Of a stretch of 58,904 nt of DNA, positions 16,201 through 25,134 are shown one piece after another. Both the position numbers and the translations under genes were made by a program. The stretch lies in the NCBI GenBank assembly GCA_963976395.1, contig CAXBLG010000014.1, forward strand, positions 1-58,904. The letters are read 5' to 3'. The notes beneath the pieces are model-generated. The model was not told the DNA's origin and ran no database searches. It saw nothing but the letters and a program-made list of their open reading frames with translations. The DNA is from UBA11612 sp963976395. GTDB taxonomy: Bacteria; Pseudomonadota; Alphaproteobacteria; Rhodospirillales; Rhodospirillaceae. Positions within the stretch are counted from its first letter, which is position 1. Every line of letters begins with the position of its first letter.

Positions 16201-18297
16201 TTAAGCGCTCACCGATTGTCTTTGTTGATAGGCCTTCAAGGCCTGCTCGGCAGCGTTAACGCTTTCGATCAAACCCGGCAAGACGCTCTGCGCCGTTTCA
16301 AGGCTGACGGCGCTGTCCTCAATAGATTTCGCGAGCACGCTGGTGCGCATCGCGCCAAACTGAGCACACAGACCTTTTAGCGCGTGCGCGGCACGCTTAA
16401 CCTTGGCCTCATCGCCCGCAGCCAAGGCTGCGGACAGATCATCCCGATACTTCAGCATGTTCTCGCAAAACGTATCGAGCATAGGAGCAAGAATATCCGC
16501 GCCCACCATCTCGGCCAACTCATCCAGCGCAACCACGCTCAGCGCAAGGTTTTCAGGTGCGACGGTGCTCTCCGGCAATGCAGCCGGCCGTCTCTTTTCG
16601 CCTTTGCCTAAAAGATGTCCGTCGATCTCCGCGGCCAGGGCCGACCAGTTGATCGGCTTGGTGAGGATGGCGCTCACACCCGCAGCCTTAAAAGCGGTGT
16701 GATCTTCCGGCACAACATCGGCGGTCAGAGCAATAATAGGGATATCGGCGCGCCTTGGGTCCAAAGCGCGAATAACCCGAGTAGCTTCAGCGCCATCCAT
16801 CACCGGCATTTGCATGTCCATGACCACAAGATCAAATGCGCCCGCCTTCACCGCGTCCACGGCCAGTGCACCGTTCTCCACACCTTCCACCGTATACCCC
16901 ATACGCGTAAGCATGGTGACCAGGAGAAAGCGCGAAGTCTCGACATCCTCGGCAACAAGAATGCGGCCCGTTTGAGTTGCCAGCGCCGCAATCGGCTTCG
17001 ATTCGGTTTGGGCCTTCACCGCTTCCTCGCGCCCCTTGCGCATTGGCAGCGTAACGCGGAATGTGGACCCCTTGCCGAGTTCAGTGTCCACAGAGATTGC
17101 GCCGCCCATGGCACTCACAAGACGGCGACTGATGGCAAGTCCCAGGCCCGTACCGCCGAACCGGCGCGTCGCGCCTTCATCAGCTTGAGCGAACGGTTCG
17201 AACATTCTATCGACTTGATCTTTCGACATGCCGATACCGGTGTCGGCGACGTCAATAGCGAGCATGACATTGTCGTCGGCGCGCGGCGTCGCCCCGAGCG
17301 TCACAGTCACTTCGCCGGCTTCAGTAAACTTGACGGCGTTTCCCACTAAGATGATCAACATCTGACGAAGTCGCACGGGATCGCCTACGAGCGCATCTTG
17401 CCCCCCCTCATCTACGCGCCAAGTGACCTTTAAATGTCGCTTGTCTGCTGTAGGTTGCACGGCTTCACGCGCCGCTCGCGCCACCTGTTGCAAGCTAAAT
17501 GGCTTTTCTTCAACGTTAACGTCATTAGCCTCGATCTGGGTAAAATCAAATAGATCATTCATCAACTCCGAAAGCGCGCTAGCCGACTGCATGAGTCGGT
17601 CCATATTGCTTTCTTGCTCGGCGGACAATTCGCTGGCGTTAAGCAATTCCGCCATACCGAGCACACCCGTTAGCGGCGTGCGTAATTCATGACTCATCAT
17701 CGCCAAAAATTCAGACTTCGCCGAGTTAGCCTTTTCAGCGCGCAGCCGTTCGCGCTCTAAATCTGTACTGAAGCGGGAAATAGCGATCATCGGACCTGAA
17801 CACGCCATCACCACACCGGCGATCGCGGTGAACCATGTGGTCGGGCTCATGGCATACAGCGTGGAGTCGGGTTGCTCTAGGGCATCGAACACAAAGGCGA
17901 AATAGGCTCCTCCAAGAACGATTGCGGATAGTCCAATAACAGCCGCGCCAACCGAGGATCCAAAAAAGCATGCCGCCAAAATGCTGGCGCCCACAAAAAA
18001 GAGGGTTACTTCCGTGGCCAGTCCAAACGACAACACTCCGGCTGTTCCAATGAGGAACATAACCGCGACAACCACTCCCGCCCTGATCGTAAGCGAAAGA
18101 TATTTTCGGAACCCAAAGCAGAAGACAAGGGTGCTAAAGAGCGCAATGTGTACGCCCATGATGGGAAGCCAGCCCTGAGAGAATATTCGCGAAAGGCTCG
18201 CGGCCACTGCCAGCGCCGCAAAAGCAATCAGCACCAACAGCGTGGTATTGCACACATCCGATCGAACCTCGGCCAGTGACTTAGAAGACGTCGGCAT
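16201..18297 (-). CDS. Hybrid sensor histidine kinase with receiver and Hpt domains
   Basis: A complete phosphorelay protein of 698 residues. The order is a membrane sensor with about six hydrophobic segments (residues 15-175), a HisKA dimerisation domain with the phospho-accepting His203 in MMSHELRTP, a HATPase with Asn320 in the N box, the DTGIGM G1 box and GGTGLGLAI G2 box, a receiver domain with Asp494 in VVMDMQMP, and a C-terminal Hpt domain with His638 in AHALKG. It thus carries His-Asp-His and should pass phosphate to a separate response regulator, which is not adjacent. No periplasmic sensing domain is evident, so it may sense through its membrane part. Confidence 0.93.
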   Translation of the reverse strand: MPTSSKSLAEVRSDVCNTTLLVLIAFAALAVAASLSRIFSQGWLPIMGVHIALFSTLVFCFGFRKYLSLTIRAGVVVAVMFLIGTAGVLSFGLATEVTLFFVGASILAACFFGSSVGAAVIGLSAIVLGGAYFAFVFDALEQPDSTLYAMSPTTWFTAIAGVVMACSGPMIAISRFSTDLERERLRAEKANSAKSEFLAMMSHELRTPLTGVLGMAELLNASELSAEQESNMDRLMQSASALSELMNDLFDFTQIEANDVNVEEKPFSLQQVARAAREAVQPTADKRHLKVTWRVDEGGQDALVGDPVRLRQMLIILVGNAVKFTEAGEVTVTLGATPRADDNVMLAIDVADTGIGMSKDQVDRMFEPFAQADEGATRRFGGTGLGLAISRRLVSAMGGAISVDTELGKGSTFRVTLPMRKGREEAVKAQTESKPIAALATQTGRILVAEDVETSRFLLVTMLTRMGYTVEGVENGALAVDAVKAGAFDLVVMDMQMPVMDGAEATRVIRALDPRRADIPIIALTADVVPEDHTAFKAAGVSAILTKPINWSALAAEIDGHLLGKGEKRRPAALPESTVAPENLALSVVALDELAEMVGADILAPMLDTFCENMLKYRDDLSAALAAGDEAKVKRAAHALKGLCAQFGAMRTSVLAKSIEDSAVSLETAQSVLPGLIESVNAAEQALKAYQQRQSVSA

Positions 18298-18441
18298 ATA
18301 TTTCCCGCAGTGTCATAATCCGTGCCCACATCTCAATCGCACGCGCACCGTATCGAGGCGCTACCGCATAGTATGCCTCACATCACCCCTCGAAACCTAA
18401 GATTCTTGAAACCGATGGTAACTTTTCGGAGCCGAAATAAA

Positions 18442-18476
18442 AACGCCACGCCGACGAATTGTGTCGGCGTGGCGTT
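18442..18476 (-). terminator. Intrinsic terminator of the TonB receptor gene
   Basis: A perfect 14-bp stem (AACGCCACGCCGAC / GTCGGCGTGGCGTT) with a 7-nt loop, followed on the minus strand by TTTTATTT. It lies 24 nt after the receptor stop codon. Confidence 0.9.
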
Positions 18477-18499
18477 ACACTATCTCAAGGTTAGATCTT

Positions 18500-20932
18500 C
18501 TAAAAGTTCACTCGGGCCTGTATCCCAAGGGTCCGACCCCGATCAGCAAAGGCATAATCGGAATTCATACCGAAGGTGGGGCCCGAAAGCGGCGTATCCC
18601 CGCCGAATTGAATAAACCGCTTGTTGGTCAGGTTTCGGCCGACGAACGCGACTTGCCAGTACCCGTCGTCCGACCCAACGGCAATGCGTGTATTGAGGGT
18701 CGCATAACCGCCTTGAATCAAGTCGGGGTCAAACGTGTTTGAGGCGTGGTACTTCGACGTAAAGAACATATCCACGGTGCTGTCGAGCCTGAAGCCGTCG
18801 CCAATCGGATAATTGAAATTAAGCGCGACGGTGCCTTGTACGTCCGACACCAGCTGGTTGGTGTTCCCGGTGTAATCGCACAAGTCCGGAACCATATCCC
18901 CATCGAGATCAACATTAGGCGCTTGCCCGAAATAACACTGGCCGTTGCGGAAATCCTTAAATTCGAAATCCGTAAACGCAAGGCTGCCCGACAGGGTGAG
19001 GCGCTCATGCAACCGCCACCGGCCGTCCATTTCCACGCCCATCACTTCGGCGCTGGCGGCATTACCAACGTTGAAGCCAAGAGTGCCGTCGAAAATGGAA
19101 ATTTGCAGGTCATCAAACTCGGTGAAAAAGCCGGTGACATTGAATTCGGCGACCCCGCCGAACAGCGTGGTCTTCGCGCCGATTTCATAGTTGTTGGCTT
19201 GCTCGTCATCAAACACAAACGAGTCCGCCATGGTCGGCGACACACCGCGGTTGTTGGCGCGGAAGTCAAAACCTCCGCTCTTGTAACCGCGTGCCCAGCT
19301 CGCATAGAGGAGCAGATCGGACGTGGGCTCATAGACCAATTTGACGTCCGGCGAGAACCGGGTTTCTTTCAAAGTGTCCGACACCGGCAACGCGCCCAAC
19401 TGCGAAATCAAGAACGCACCCGTTGGCCCAAGAGAGGCTAGATTGGTAGAGGTGATTCCGAACACGCCGGCATAAACCGTCGGCGCGGCAATCTGTGCGG
19501 CTGGCAACGCGCCACCGCCTTCCGCCTGAACGGTCAAGCTGCGCGTACCACTCTTCTTCTCGTGGCTAACCCGCCCGCCCAGTTGCAATTCCCATTTATC
19601 AAAGGGTCGAACATTGACTTGCGCGAAGGCCGAGTACAGGTCGGACTCGACGTTAGCCGTCCGGGCCGCCTGGGTTCCTGAGAGCAAACTACCCGCGCCC
19701 GGTGATTGTTGGTTCACCGCGGGAATCAAAATCGAATTGGGCTGAACAATAATTTGATCAGAGTAATCATGATCGCTGGTCTGAAAGTACACGCCTCCAA
19801 CGAAGTCATAGAACTCGTTGACCGGAGAGGTCAGCCGCAACTCCTGGCTATACTGATCGTAATCTTCCTGCAATCCGGCGAGAAAAACGTTGGCACCCGT
19901 ATAGTCGCAATCGCACAACTCGTCGTATTTCAGGCCTGAAAATGACGAAATCGATTTGAGCTCGTAGTCGCCGATATTCCAGTCAACATTCAGTACATAC
20001 GTTTGCAGCTTGTTGTTGCTGAAATCGCCGTTCGAGCTGCGCTGGCGGTCCAGGGTATTGTTGAGTGCGCCCGCGTCGGCACCGAATACACCGACAAGTA
20101 GCTGGCCGTATGTCAGTCCGGTGAAGGGGCCCGCAGCAGCCGGGGTTTCATTAAGCGTTTCAAGCTGACGCCCGAGAACATCGAAGTCGCTGTACTCTGC
20201 TTTCAGGCTGGCCGTGATATCTTGGGTCACATCGTATTCGACGGTCCCGCGAATCGTCCAATCTTCACGCTGCGGCTCGTCCCGGTTCAGAGTCAGATTG
20301 CGAACATACCCGTCCATATCACGGTAACGGGCCGCCACTCGTGTGCGAAGGCGAGGCGAAATTGGAACCGAGACAGCGCCTTCCGTAATAATTTCAGACT
20401 CGCCGAATTCGTAGGTGGTGGTCAGATACCCTTCGAATATGTCGCTAGGCTTGGCGGTCGTAACGTTCAAAGCGCCCGCAACTGAGTTCTTACCGAACAA
20501 GATAAGCTGCGGGCCGCGCAGAACTTCCACACGTTCCAAATCAAGGAACGGGGCCCGCGCCTGTTGCGCGCGCGGATAGTTGACGCCGTCAACGTAGTAG
20601 CCGACCGACTGCTCAAAGGCTTGGTTGATACCCGAGCCGATACCGCGAATAAAAATATTCGTGCTGATACCGGTTTCGGTCATGGTGAAGTTCGGCACCG
20701 AGAATTGGAGGTCTTCCACTTTCTGGATGTTGGCTTCTTGCAGTGAGAAGCCGGAAACGGCTGTGACGGAAATTGGCGTATCTTGAAGGCTTTGTTCGCG
20801 TGACTGCGCGGTCACGATGATCTCTTCGATAACAGCTTGCGCGTAGACCGGCGTACCGGATGTCAGCGTGAGTCCGGCAATCAGCGCGGATGAACACAAA
20901 AGCGTTGCCTTGCGGCCGTGAAGAGCAGTCAT
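18500..20932 (-). CDS. TonB-dependent outer-membrane receptor
   Basis: A protein of 810 residues that imports a ligand across the outer membrane using TonB energy. From ATG 20932 there is a signal peptide (MTALHGRKATLLCSSALIAG, cleavage after VYAQA), a TonB box-like segment (EEIIVTAQSREQ), a plug domain (SVPNFTMTETG, IFIRGIGSG, LERVEVLRGPQLILFGKN) and a 22-strand barrel ending in a C-terminal aromatic strand (TLGIQARVNF). The plug resembles the iron-complex/outer-receptor type found widely in alphaproteobacteria; the ligand is not predictable. An in-frame ATG at 21016 with an equally good ribosome site exists (see findings). No periplasmic or ABC transport genes adjoin. Confidence 0.92.
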   Translation of the reverse strand: MTALHGRKATLLCSSALIAGLTLTSGTPVYAQAVIEEIIVTAQSREQSLQDTPISVTAVSGFSLQEANIQKVEDLQFSVPNFTMTETGISTNIFIRGIGSGINQAFEQSVGYYVDGVNYPRAQQARAPFLDLERVEVLRGPQLILFGKNSVAGALNVTTAKPSDIFEGYLTTTYEFGESEIITEGAVSVPISPRLRTRVAARYRDMDGYVRNLTLNRDEPQREDWTIRGTVEYDVTQDITASLKAEYSDFDVLGRQLETLNETPAAAGPFTGLTYGQLLVGVFGADAGALNNTLDRQRSSNGDFSNNKLQTYVLNVDWNIGDYELKSISSFSGLKYDELCDCDYTGANVFLAGLQEDYDQYSQELRLTSPVNEFYDFVGGVYFQTSDHDYSDQIIVQPNSILIPAVNQQSPGAGSLLSGTQAARTANVESDLYSAFAQVNVRPFDKWELQLGGRVSHEKKSGTRSLTVQAEGGGALPAAQIAAPTVYAGVFGITSTNLASLGPTGAFLISQLGALPVSDTLKETRFSPDVKLVYEPTSDLLLYASWARGYKSGGFDFRANNRGVSPTMADSFVFDDEQANNYEIGAKTTLFGGVAEFNVTGFFTEFDDLQISIFDGTLGFNVGNAASAEVMGVEMDGRWRLHERLTLSGSLAFTDFEFKDFRNGQCYFGQAPNVDLDGDMVPDLCDYTGNTNQLVSDVQGTVALNFNYPIGDGFRLDSTVDMFFTSKYHASNTFDPDLIQGGYATLNTRIAVGSDDGYWQVAFVGRNLTNKRFIQFGGDTPLSGPTFGMNSDYAFADRGRTLGIQARVNF

Positions 20933-20966
20933 GGAACCCTCCCGAAAAAAATAAAAACTCATCTCC

Positions 20967-21000
20967 GCCAAAGTTTTCTTATCAAACAGCCAACTTTGGC
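20967..21000 (-). promoter_or_regulatory. Inverted repeat in the TonB receptor leader
   Basis: GCCAAAGTT and AACTTTGGC form a perfect 9-bp inverted repeat separated by 16 nt. It lies 35-68 nt upstream of the receptor ATG and between two alternative starts. It could be an operator or an mRNA hairpin. Confidence 0.45.
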
Positions 21001-21165
21001 CGCAGGTGCTCCGCATGGAGCCCTCCCAATTGTTAAAATAAGGCGAGATGCAGCCAAAAGCGACTAGTTTCGGGTAAACCCCACGCTAAGGTGGTGTTGC
21101 ATATGCGATTTTTAGAAGGTGTGCGCCGAAAGACACAAATAGGCGCACATCTGCAGGCACAAAAA

Positions 21166-21185
21166 AGCCCGCCGTTAGGCGGGCT
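21166..21185 (-). terminator. Intrinsic terminator of rpmB
   Basis: Stem AGCCCGCC / GGCGGGCT with a GTTA tetraloop, followed on the minus strand by a run of T. It lies 32 nt after the rpmB stop. This is a canonical rho-independent terminator. Confidence 0.95.
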
Positions 21186-21216
21186 GACTTGTGCCTTGCG
21201 GCAATAAGTTCGCGGT

Positions 21217-21522
21217 TTAGGCAGCAGTGGCCGCCGCTTGATTGGCTTGAGCCTTCTTCACGCGGCGCTTCAGCTTCAAAGCAATCGGTTCAAGCTTCGC
21301 GTTTGGTGTCGAGAGCAGGAAACCATCGATCCCACCACGCTTTTCGATGGTCCGTAGCCCGGTCGTCGTCACCTTCATCCGCACTTTTTCGCGCAGAATC
21401 TCGGACAACAGCGTCACCTGATGTAGATTTGGCAGAAACCGACGCCGTGACTTGTTATTGGCGTGGCTAACATTATTGCCGGTCTGAACACCCCGGCCGG
21501 TGGCTGCACAACGGCGCGCCAT
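21217..21522 (-). CDS. rpmB: 50S ribosomal protein L28
   Basis: Large-subunit ribosomal protein bL28, 101 residues. Visible family features are the N-terminal MARRCAATGRGVQTGNNVSH, the basic NKSRRRFLPNLH, and TTGLRTIEKRGGIDGFLL. The C-terminal tail is Ala/Gln-rich, as in other alphaproteobacteria. It is monocistronic with its own terminator. The 130-nt gap to the next upstream gene should hold the promoter. Confidence 0.97.
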   Translation of the reverse strand: MARRCAATGRGVQTGNNVSHANNKSRRRFLPNLHQVTLLSEILREKVRMKVTTTGLRTIEKRGGIDGFLLSTPNAKLEPIALKLKRRVKKAQANQAAATAA

Positions 21523-21651
21523 GGCGAAAATCCTTCCTACTGGGAGGGCGGCGCTCTAGCGCCAGCCCACGAAGTCCGGCGTTTTACCTCCTGGTCCGGG
21601 CGCGGTCAAGGTCAAAACCCGGCAGGACTAGAACCAAAAACACACTATTTT

Positions 21652-22107
21652 TCAACGCCTTGATATCTTTCGCCGGCTGGCTTTATCACCGGAGGCACTC
21701 TGTAGCGGCTTTGTCGAGGTCTCCGCCCCAGGAATAGCCTCCAAAAGACCCCGAATCCCGGCAAGCACCAGGTACTGCCGCAGATCGTGCGCCATCATCG
21801 ACTTCAGGCCGACGTTGGCCCGGTGCAGGGCCAAGAGCCGGACAATTTTGTCGGGCTCGCTCACTGTTGTTAGTGGTTTCGTGCGCATTTCCGCGAGGGT
21901 TTTATCGAGAAGACCGCCCATTTCACTGCGTCGACTCCGATATACCGCCATCGCCTCGTTAATCACTTCGGCCCGGTTCGTTTGATTCGCCACATAGGTT
22001 CGGGTTGGCGGGGTTTTGGCTGGTTGTCTGGAAGACCCTTTGCGCATCCGCCGTTTGGCCGGGCTCCCGCCCAGCCAAGTCTTAATGCGATCACCCCACC
22101 CAGGCAT
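21652..22107 (-). CDS. Basic protein of unknown function, 151 aa
   Basis: I do not recognise a family. The product is basic, with an Arg/Lys-rich N-terminal third (SPAKRRMRKGSSRQPAK), a central helical region (NRAEVINEAMAVYRSRRSEM, LLDKTLAEM), a conserved-looking EPDKIVRLLALHRAN segment and a basic tail. No signal peptide or transmembrane segment is seen. ATG 22107 overlaps the stop of the upstream gene in the form TGATG, so the two are translationally coupled and probably function together. Confidence 0.6.
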   Translation of the reverse strand: MPGWGDRIKTWLGGSPAKRRMRKGSSRQPAKTPPTRTYVANQTNRAEVINEAMAVYRSRRSEMGGLLDKTLAEMRTKPLTTVSEPDKIVRLLALHRANVGLKSMMAHDLRQYLVLAGIRGLLEAIPGAETSTKPLQSASGDKASRRKISRR

Positions 22108-22994
22108 CACGCACGCGGAGTCCCCGTTTTTGGGGGCCCACTCGAATCAAGTCGATCCGACACATCGGCGAGACGACGCATCGCTTCCGCATCGTCGTGA
22201 TCAAATAAATCCTCGCCGATTTTTGCGCGCGCGCCGCGTCCCACCGGAGCAGCTGCAGAAGCTGCGGACTCTTTTGCCGAAGCGTCGGCCTGTTGAGCCG
22301 CAGCCACGTTGGCCAAATCATCGGCCTTCAACAGCAGGCGATAGCCGCGCCCAAGGACACCTTCATCCAAAATTTCCAGCATGGTTTTGTCGTCGGCGGT
22401 CGCTGTAATCCGCTCATAGCGCCGTACAAAACTTGCCAACGCCGCCCGTGAAATAGGATCTCGGCTCACGGCTTCGGCCATTCGCTCTGAAATATCGGGA
22501 TGGGAGACCGAGAAGTTAAGAAAAGCCTGCACGAACACACTAAGATCCCCGGCGCCGAAACGAGCCCAGGCAGCATCCACTTCGGCGCGTCCTATAACTC
22601 CTAGTCGTTCAGCCAACACGGCTGCATTGCTCGCCAAGTCTTGCAACGCCATACACCGGGACTCGGCCAGTTGAACACGCACCGTCTGAGCTTGCAGTTC
22701 AAGCAGCGCGCGTGTTTGGCTTTCAGCTTGCTGGACACTGTTCCGGCTCAAAGCCGTCATTTCGGCAAGACGAATAACCAACTGGGCGACACCGCGCCGC
22801 TGTTCCAAAATCGAGATAAACAGCCAAAGAGCGGCTGGCGGTCCGCCGGCACCCGCTAAAACCGTGGCGATTTCCGATGGCGATAGGGCCAAAAACCCGG
22901 CCCATCCGATATTTCTAAGGTAGGCCCCGACCATCACCGTCCAGGCGGTGGTCACGGCAATGGCCAGAATAAAAGGTATGCGATCGGTATTCAC
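22107..22994 (-). CDS. Membrane-anchored coiled-coil protein, 295 aa, unknown
   Basis: An unrecognised protein with two transmembrane helices near the N-terminus (FILAIAVTTAWTVMVGAYL and a second around ATVLAGAGGPPAALWLFISI). A long helical, coiled-coil-prone region follows (RRGVAQLVIRLAEMTALSRN, AESQTRALLELQAQTVRVQL), then a helical C-terminal domain (DLSVFVQAFLNFSVSHPDI). I chose GTG 22994, preceded by AAGGA with 8-nt spacing, rather than a GTG at 23027 without a ribosome site. Its TGA overlaps the ATG of the 151-residue gene. The topology suggests an inner-membrane anchor with a cytosolic coiled-coil body. Confidence 0.6.
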   Translation of the reverse strand: MNTDRIPFILAIAVTTAWTVMVGAYLRNIGWAGFLALSPSEIATVLAGAGGPPAALWLFISILEQRRGVAQLVIRLAEMTALSRNSVQQAESQTRALLELQAQTVRVQLAESRCMALQDLASNAAVLAERLGVIGRAEVDAAWARFGAGDLSVFVQAFLNFSVSHPDISERMAEAVSRDPISRAALASFVRRYERITATADDKTMLEILDEGVLGRGYRLLLKADDLANVAAAQQADASAKESAASAAAPVGRGARAKIGEDLFDHDDAEAMRRLADVSDRLDSSGPPKTGTPRA

Positions 22995-23147
22995 GAGGGC
23001 GTCCTTTTGGGATGCGCGATACAACACCGTGGCAATGACAGCGGCGCGAGCCTTGTGCGCTCAATCACCGAACGGTACGACGATGCTAATTGTAGGTGCC
23101 GGGAGTCCGGGCGTCTATGGATGTTGTAAAAAACGAAGGCGCGAACC

Positions 23148-24002
23148 ATGAGCTATCTCGACAAAGTAAATCGGTGCAACGTCCGAGATCTTTCCAAATA
23201 CGTGCCCTTTGTGGTCGGGGACACCCAGGTCGGCTGGCTCACGCGCGAACGGGCCGACACAGTTCTGCGTCACCCGGACGTGTTTGTAAAAACCGCTGCG
23301 GGCGTTGCCATGGCCCCCACTTTGTCCACGGCTGAGGACCGCACAGACGCTTTGGCACATATCGCGCCACAGCTCGCCGCCTCCGACCTGTTCCGTAACG
23401 GGACCGGCGAAATGTACGGCATCAAAAACCAATGGAGCGAGCCCGCGTTGCTGCGTATGGACCGAATGCTCGTCCCGGCCTTTGGCGCCCGCGCCTACGG
23501 TGTGCATCTCAACGGCAGTGTTGTGAAGGACGGCGCAGTCCACCTTTGGATCGGCACCCGTGCCGACGATCGCATCGTCGAACCCGGCAAGCTCGATAAC
23601 ATGGTCGCAGGCGGTCAGCCCGCAAACCTTTCCATCACCGAGAATTTGATCAAAGAATCCGCTGAAGAAGCTGGCCTCTCAGCGGATCTCGCGCGATCGG
23701 CCAAGGCGGCAAGCGTCATTTCCTATTGTTTCGAGACTGCCAACGGCCTGCGCAACGACATCCTGTTTTGCTACGACCTCAATGTGCCGGACGACATCAC
23801 ACCCCGTAATACCGACGGCGAAATCAGCGGTTTCGAACTTATGGCCCTGCCCGAGGTTCTGACTCTGGTCCGGGAGACTAATCGCTTCAAATTCAACGTT
23901 AATCTGGTGATTATCGACCTTTCCATGCGGCTCGGGGCCCTAACGCCGGAAAACACCCCCAATTACGAGCAAATCGCCGCCGGATTACGCTCCCGCCCTT
24001 AA
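23148..24002 (+). CDS. DUF4743 plus Nudix hydrolase-like protein
   Basis: A protein of 284 residues resembling the DUF4743/Nudix family, often annotated as related to thiamine pyrophosphokinase or nucleoside diphosphate-linked hydrolases. The N-terminal DUF4743 part (residues about 1-110) contains YVPFVVGDTQVGWL. The Nudix fold (about 115-260) includes a diverged Nudix box, GGQPANLSITENLIKESAEE, ending AGL: the catalytic E-x-x-E-E-x-G core is present, but the first glutamate is Leu and the arginine is Lys. It likely hydrolyses a nucleoside diphosphate derivative; the substrate is unknown. It is divergent from the membrane-protein gene. Confidence 0.85.
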   Translation: MSYLDKVNRCNVRDLSKYVPFVVGDTQVGWLTRERADTVLRHPDVFVKTAAGVAMAPTLSTAEDRTDALAHIAPQLAASDLFRNGTGEMYGIKNQWSEPALLRMDRMLVPAFGARAYGVHLNGSVVKDGAVHLWIGTRADDRIVEPGKLDNMVAGGQPANLSITENLIKESAEEAGLSADLARSAKAASVISYCFETANGLRNDILFCYDLNVPDDITPRNTDGEISGFELMALPEVLTLVRETNRFKFNVNLVIIDLSMRLGALTPENTPNYEQIAAGLRSRP

Positions 24003-24161
24003 CCCTGAACATAAGCCACCCCGAAGCCCGCCAATTTCAAAGAGCTATGTGCTTGATTGAGTTGACTTATTAACTTTCACTCGGCATTGATGCGCAGCGC
24101 ACAACGGGGTTAGACTCAAGCTGTCCGCGCCAAACGACGGTCACAGGTAGAACACAGGTAG

Positions 24162-25115
24162 ATGCACTTCCTCGATTTCGAAAAACCCATTGCCGAGCTC
24201 GAAGGCAAGATCGCCGAGCTTCGGCATCTGTCGGACGCGGATGGCCTGAACATTGCCGAAGAAGTGGGCCGTCTTCAGTCGCGCGTCGACAAGGATCTCC
24301 GTTCCACCTACGCGAAACTTTCGCCGTGGCAAAAAACCCAGGTCGCGCGTCACCCCGACCGGCCTCATGCGCTCGACTACATCAAAGCACTGATCGAAGA
24401 TTTCATGCCGCTGGCCGGTGACCGCCTCTATGCCGAGGACGAAGCCATCATCGGCGGTCTCGGACGCTTCAAGGGCCGTTCGGTCATGGTCATCGGCCTT
24501 GAGAAAGGCCGCGATACGGAAACCCGCATTAAACACAATTTCGGCATGGCGCGTCCGGAAGGTTATCGCAAGGCGCGACGACTGATGGAGCTTGCCGACA
24601 AGTTCCACGTTCCCGTTGTCACCTTTGTGGATACGGCCGGCGCGTATCCCGGCATCGGCGCGGAAGAACGCGGCCAGGCCGAGGCCATCGCCCGCTGCAT
24701 TGATTGCTGCCTCTCTCTCCGCGTTCCCTTGATCTCCGTGGTCATCGGCGAGGGCGGGTCCGGCGGCGCGATTGCGCTCGCAGCGGGCAATGTGGTGCTG
24801 ATGCTGGAGCATGCCATCTACTCGGTGATCTCGCCGGAAGGCTGCGCGTCGATCCTGTGGCGCGACGGCGACCAGGCGAAAGTCGCGGCGGAAGCCTTGA
24901 AACTCACCGCGCAAGACTTGGAACGCCTCGGCGTGATCGACGGCATCATCCCTGAGCCCCTCGGCGGCGCGCACCGTGCGCGTGAAGCGATCTTTACCGC
25001 CGTACGCGACACCCTCGATATGCATCTCGGACAATTGATTCGTGTAGACGGCGGTCAGTTGCGCGCGCGGCGGCGCGACAAGTTCCTGCAGATGGGCCGC
25101 AGCGGCGTCCAATAA
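24162..25115 (+). CDS. accA: Acetyl-CoA carboxylase carboxyltransferase subunit alpha
   Basis: Alpha subunit of the ACCase carboxyltransferase, which with AccD transfers CO2 from carboxybiotin to acetyl-CoA at the start of fatty-acid synthesis. The 317-residue product begins MHFLDFEKPIAELEGKI, the standard start, and shows VARHPDRPHALDYI, the crotonase-type core TFVDTAGAYPGIGAEERGQA, VIGEGGSGGAIALA and VISPEGCASILW. Length is normal. It is preceded by a 160-nt spacer and converges with pgk 19 nt away. Confidence 0.97.
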   Translation: MHFLDFEKPIAELEGKIAELRHLSDADGLNIAEEVGRLQSRVDKDLRSTYAKLSPWQKTQVARHPDRPHALDYIKALIEDFMPLAGDRLYAEDEAIIGGLGRFKGRSVMVIGLEKGRDTETRIKHNFGMARPEGYRKARRLMELADKFHVPVVTFVDTAGAYPGIGAEERGQAEAIARCIDCCLSLRVPLISVVIGEGGSGGAIALAAGNVVLMLEHAIYSVISPEGCASILWRDGDQAKVAAEALKLTAQDLERLGVIDGIIPEPLGGAHRAREAIFTAVRDTLDMHLGQLIRVDGGQLRARRRDKFLQMGRSGVQ

Positions 25116-25134
25116 ACGCGCGGAAAAAGTCTGC

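Noticed and set aside
21121..21148. GTGCGCC...GGCGCAC inverted repeat between rpmB terminator and TonB receptor
   Set aside because: Stem of 7 bp with a 14-nt loop is weak, and it lies about 190 nt from the receptor start. It could arise by chance in this G+C context.
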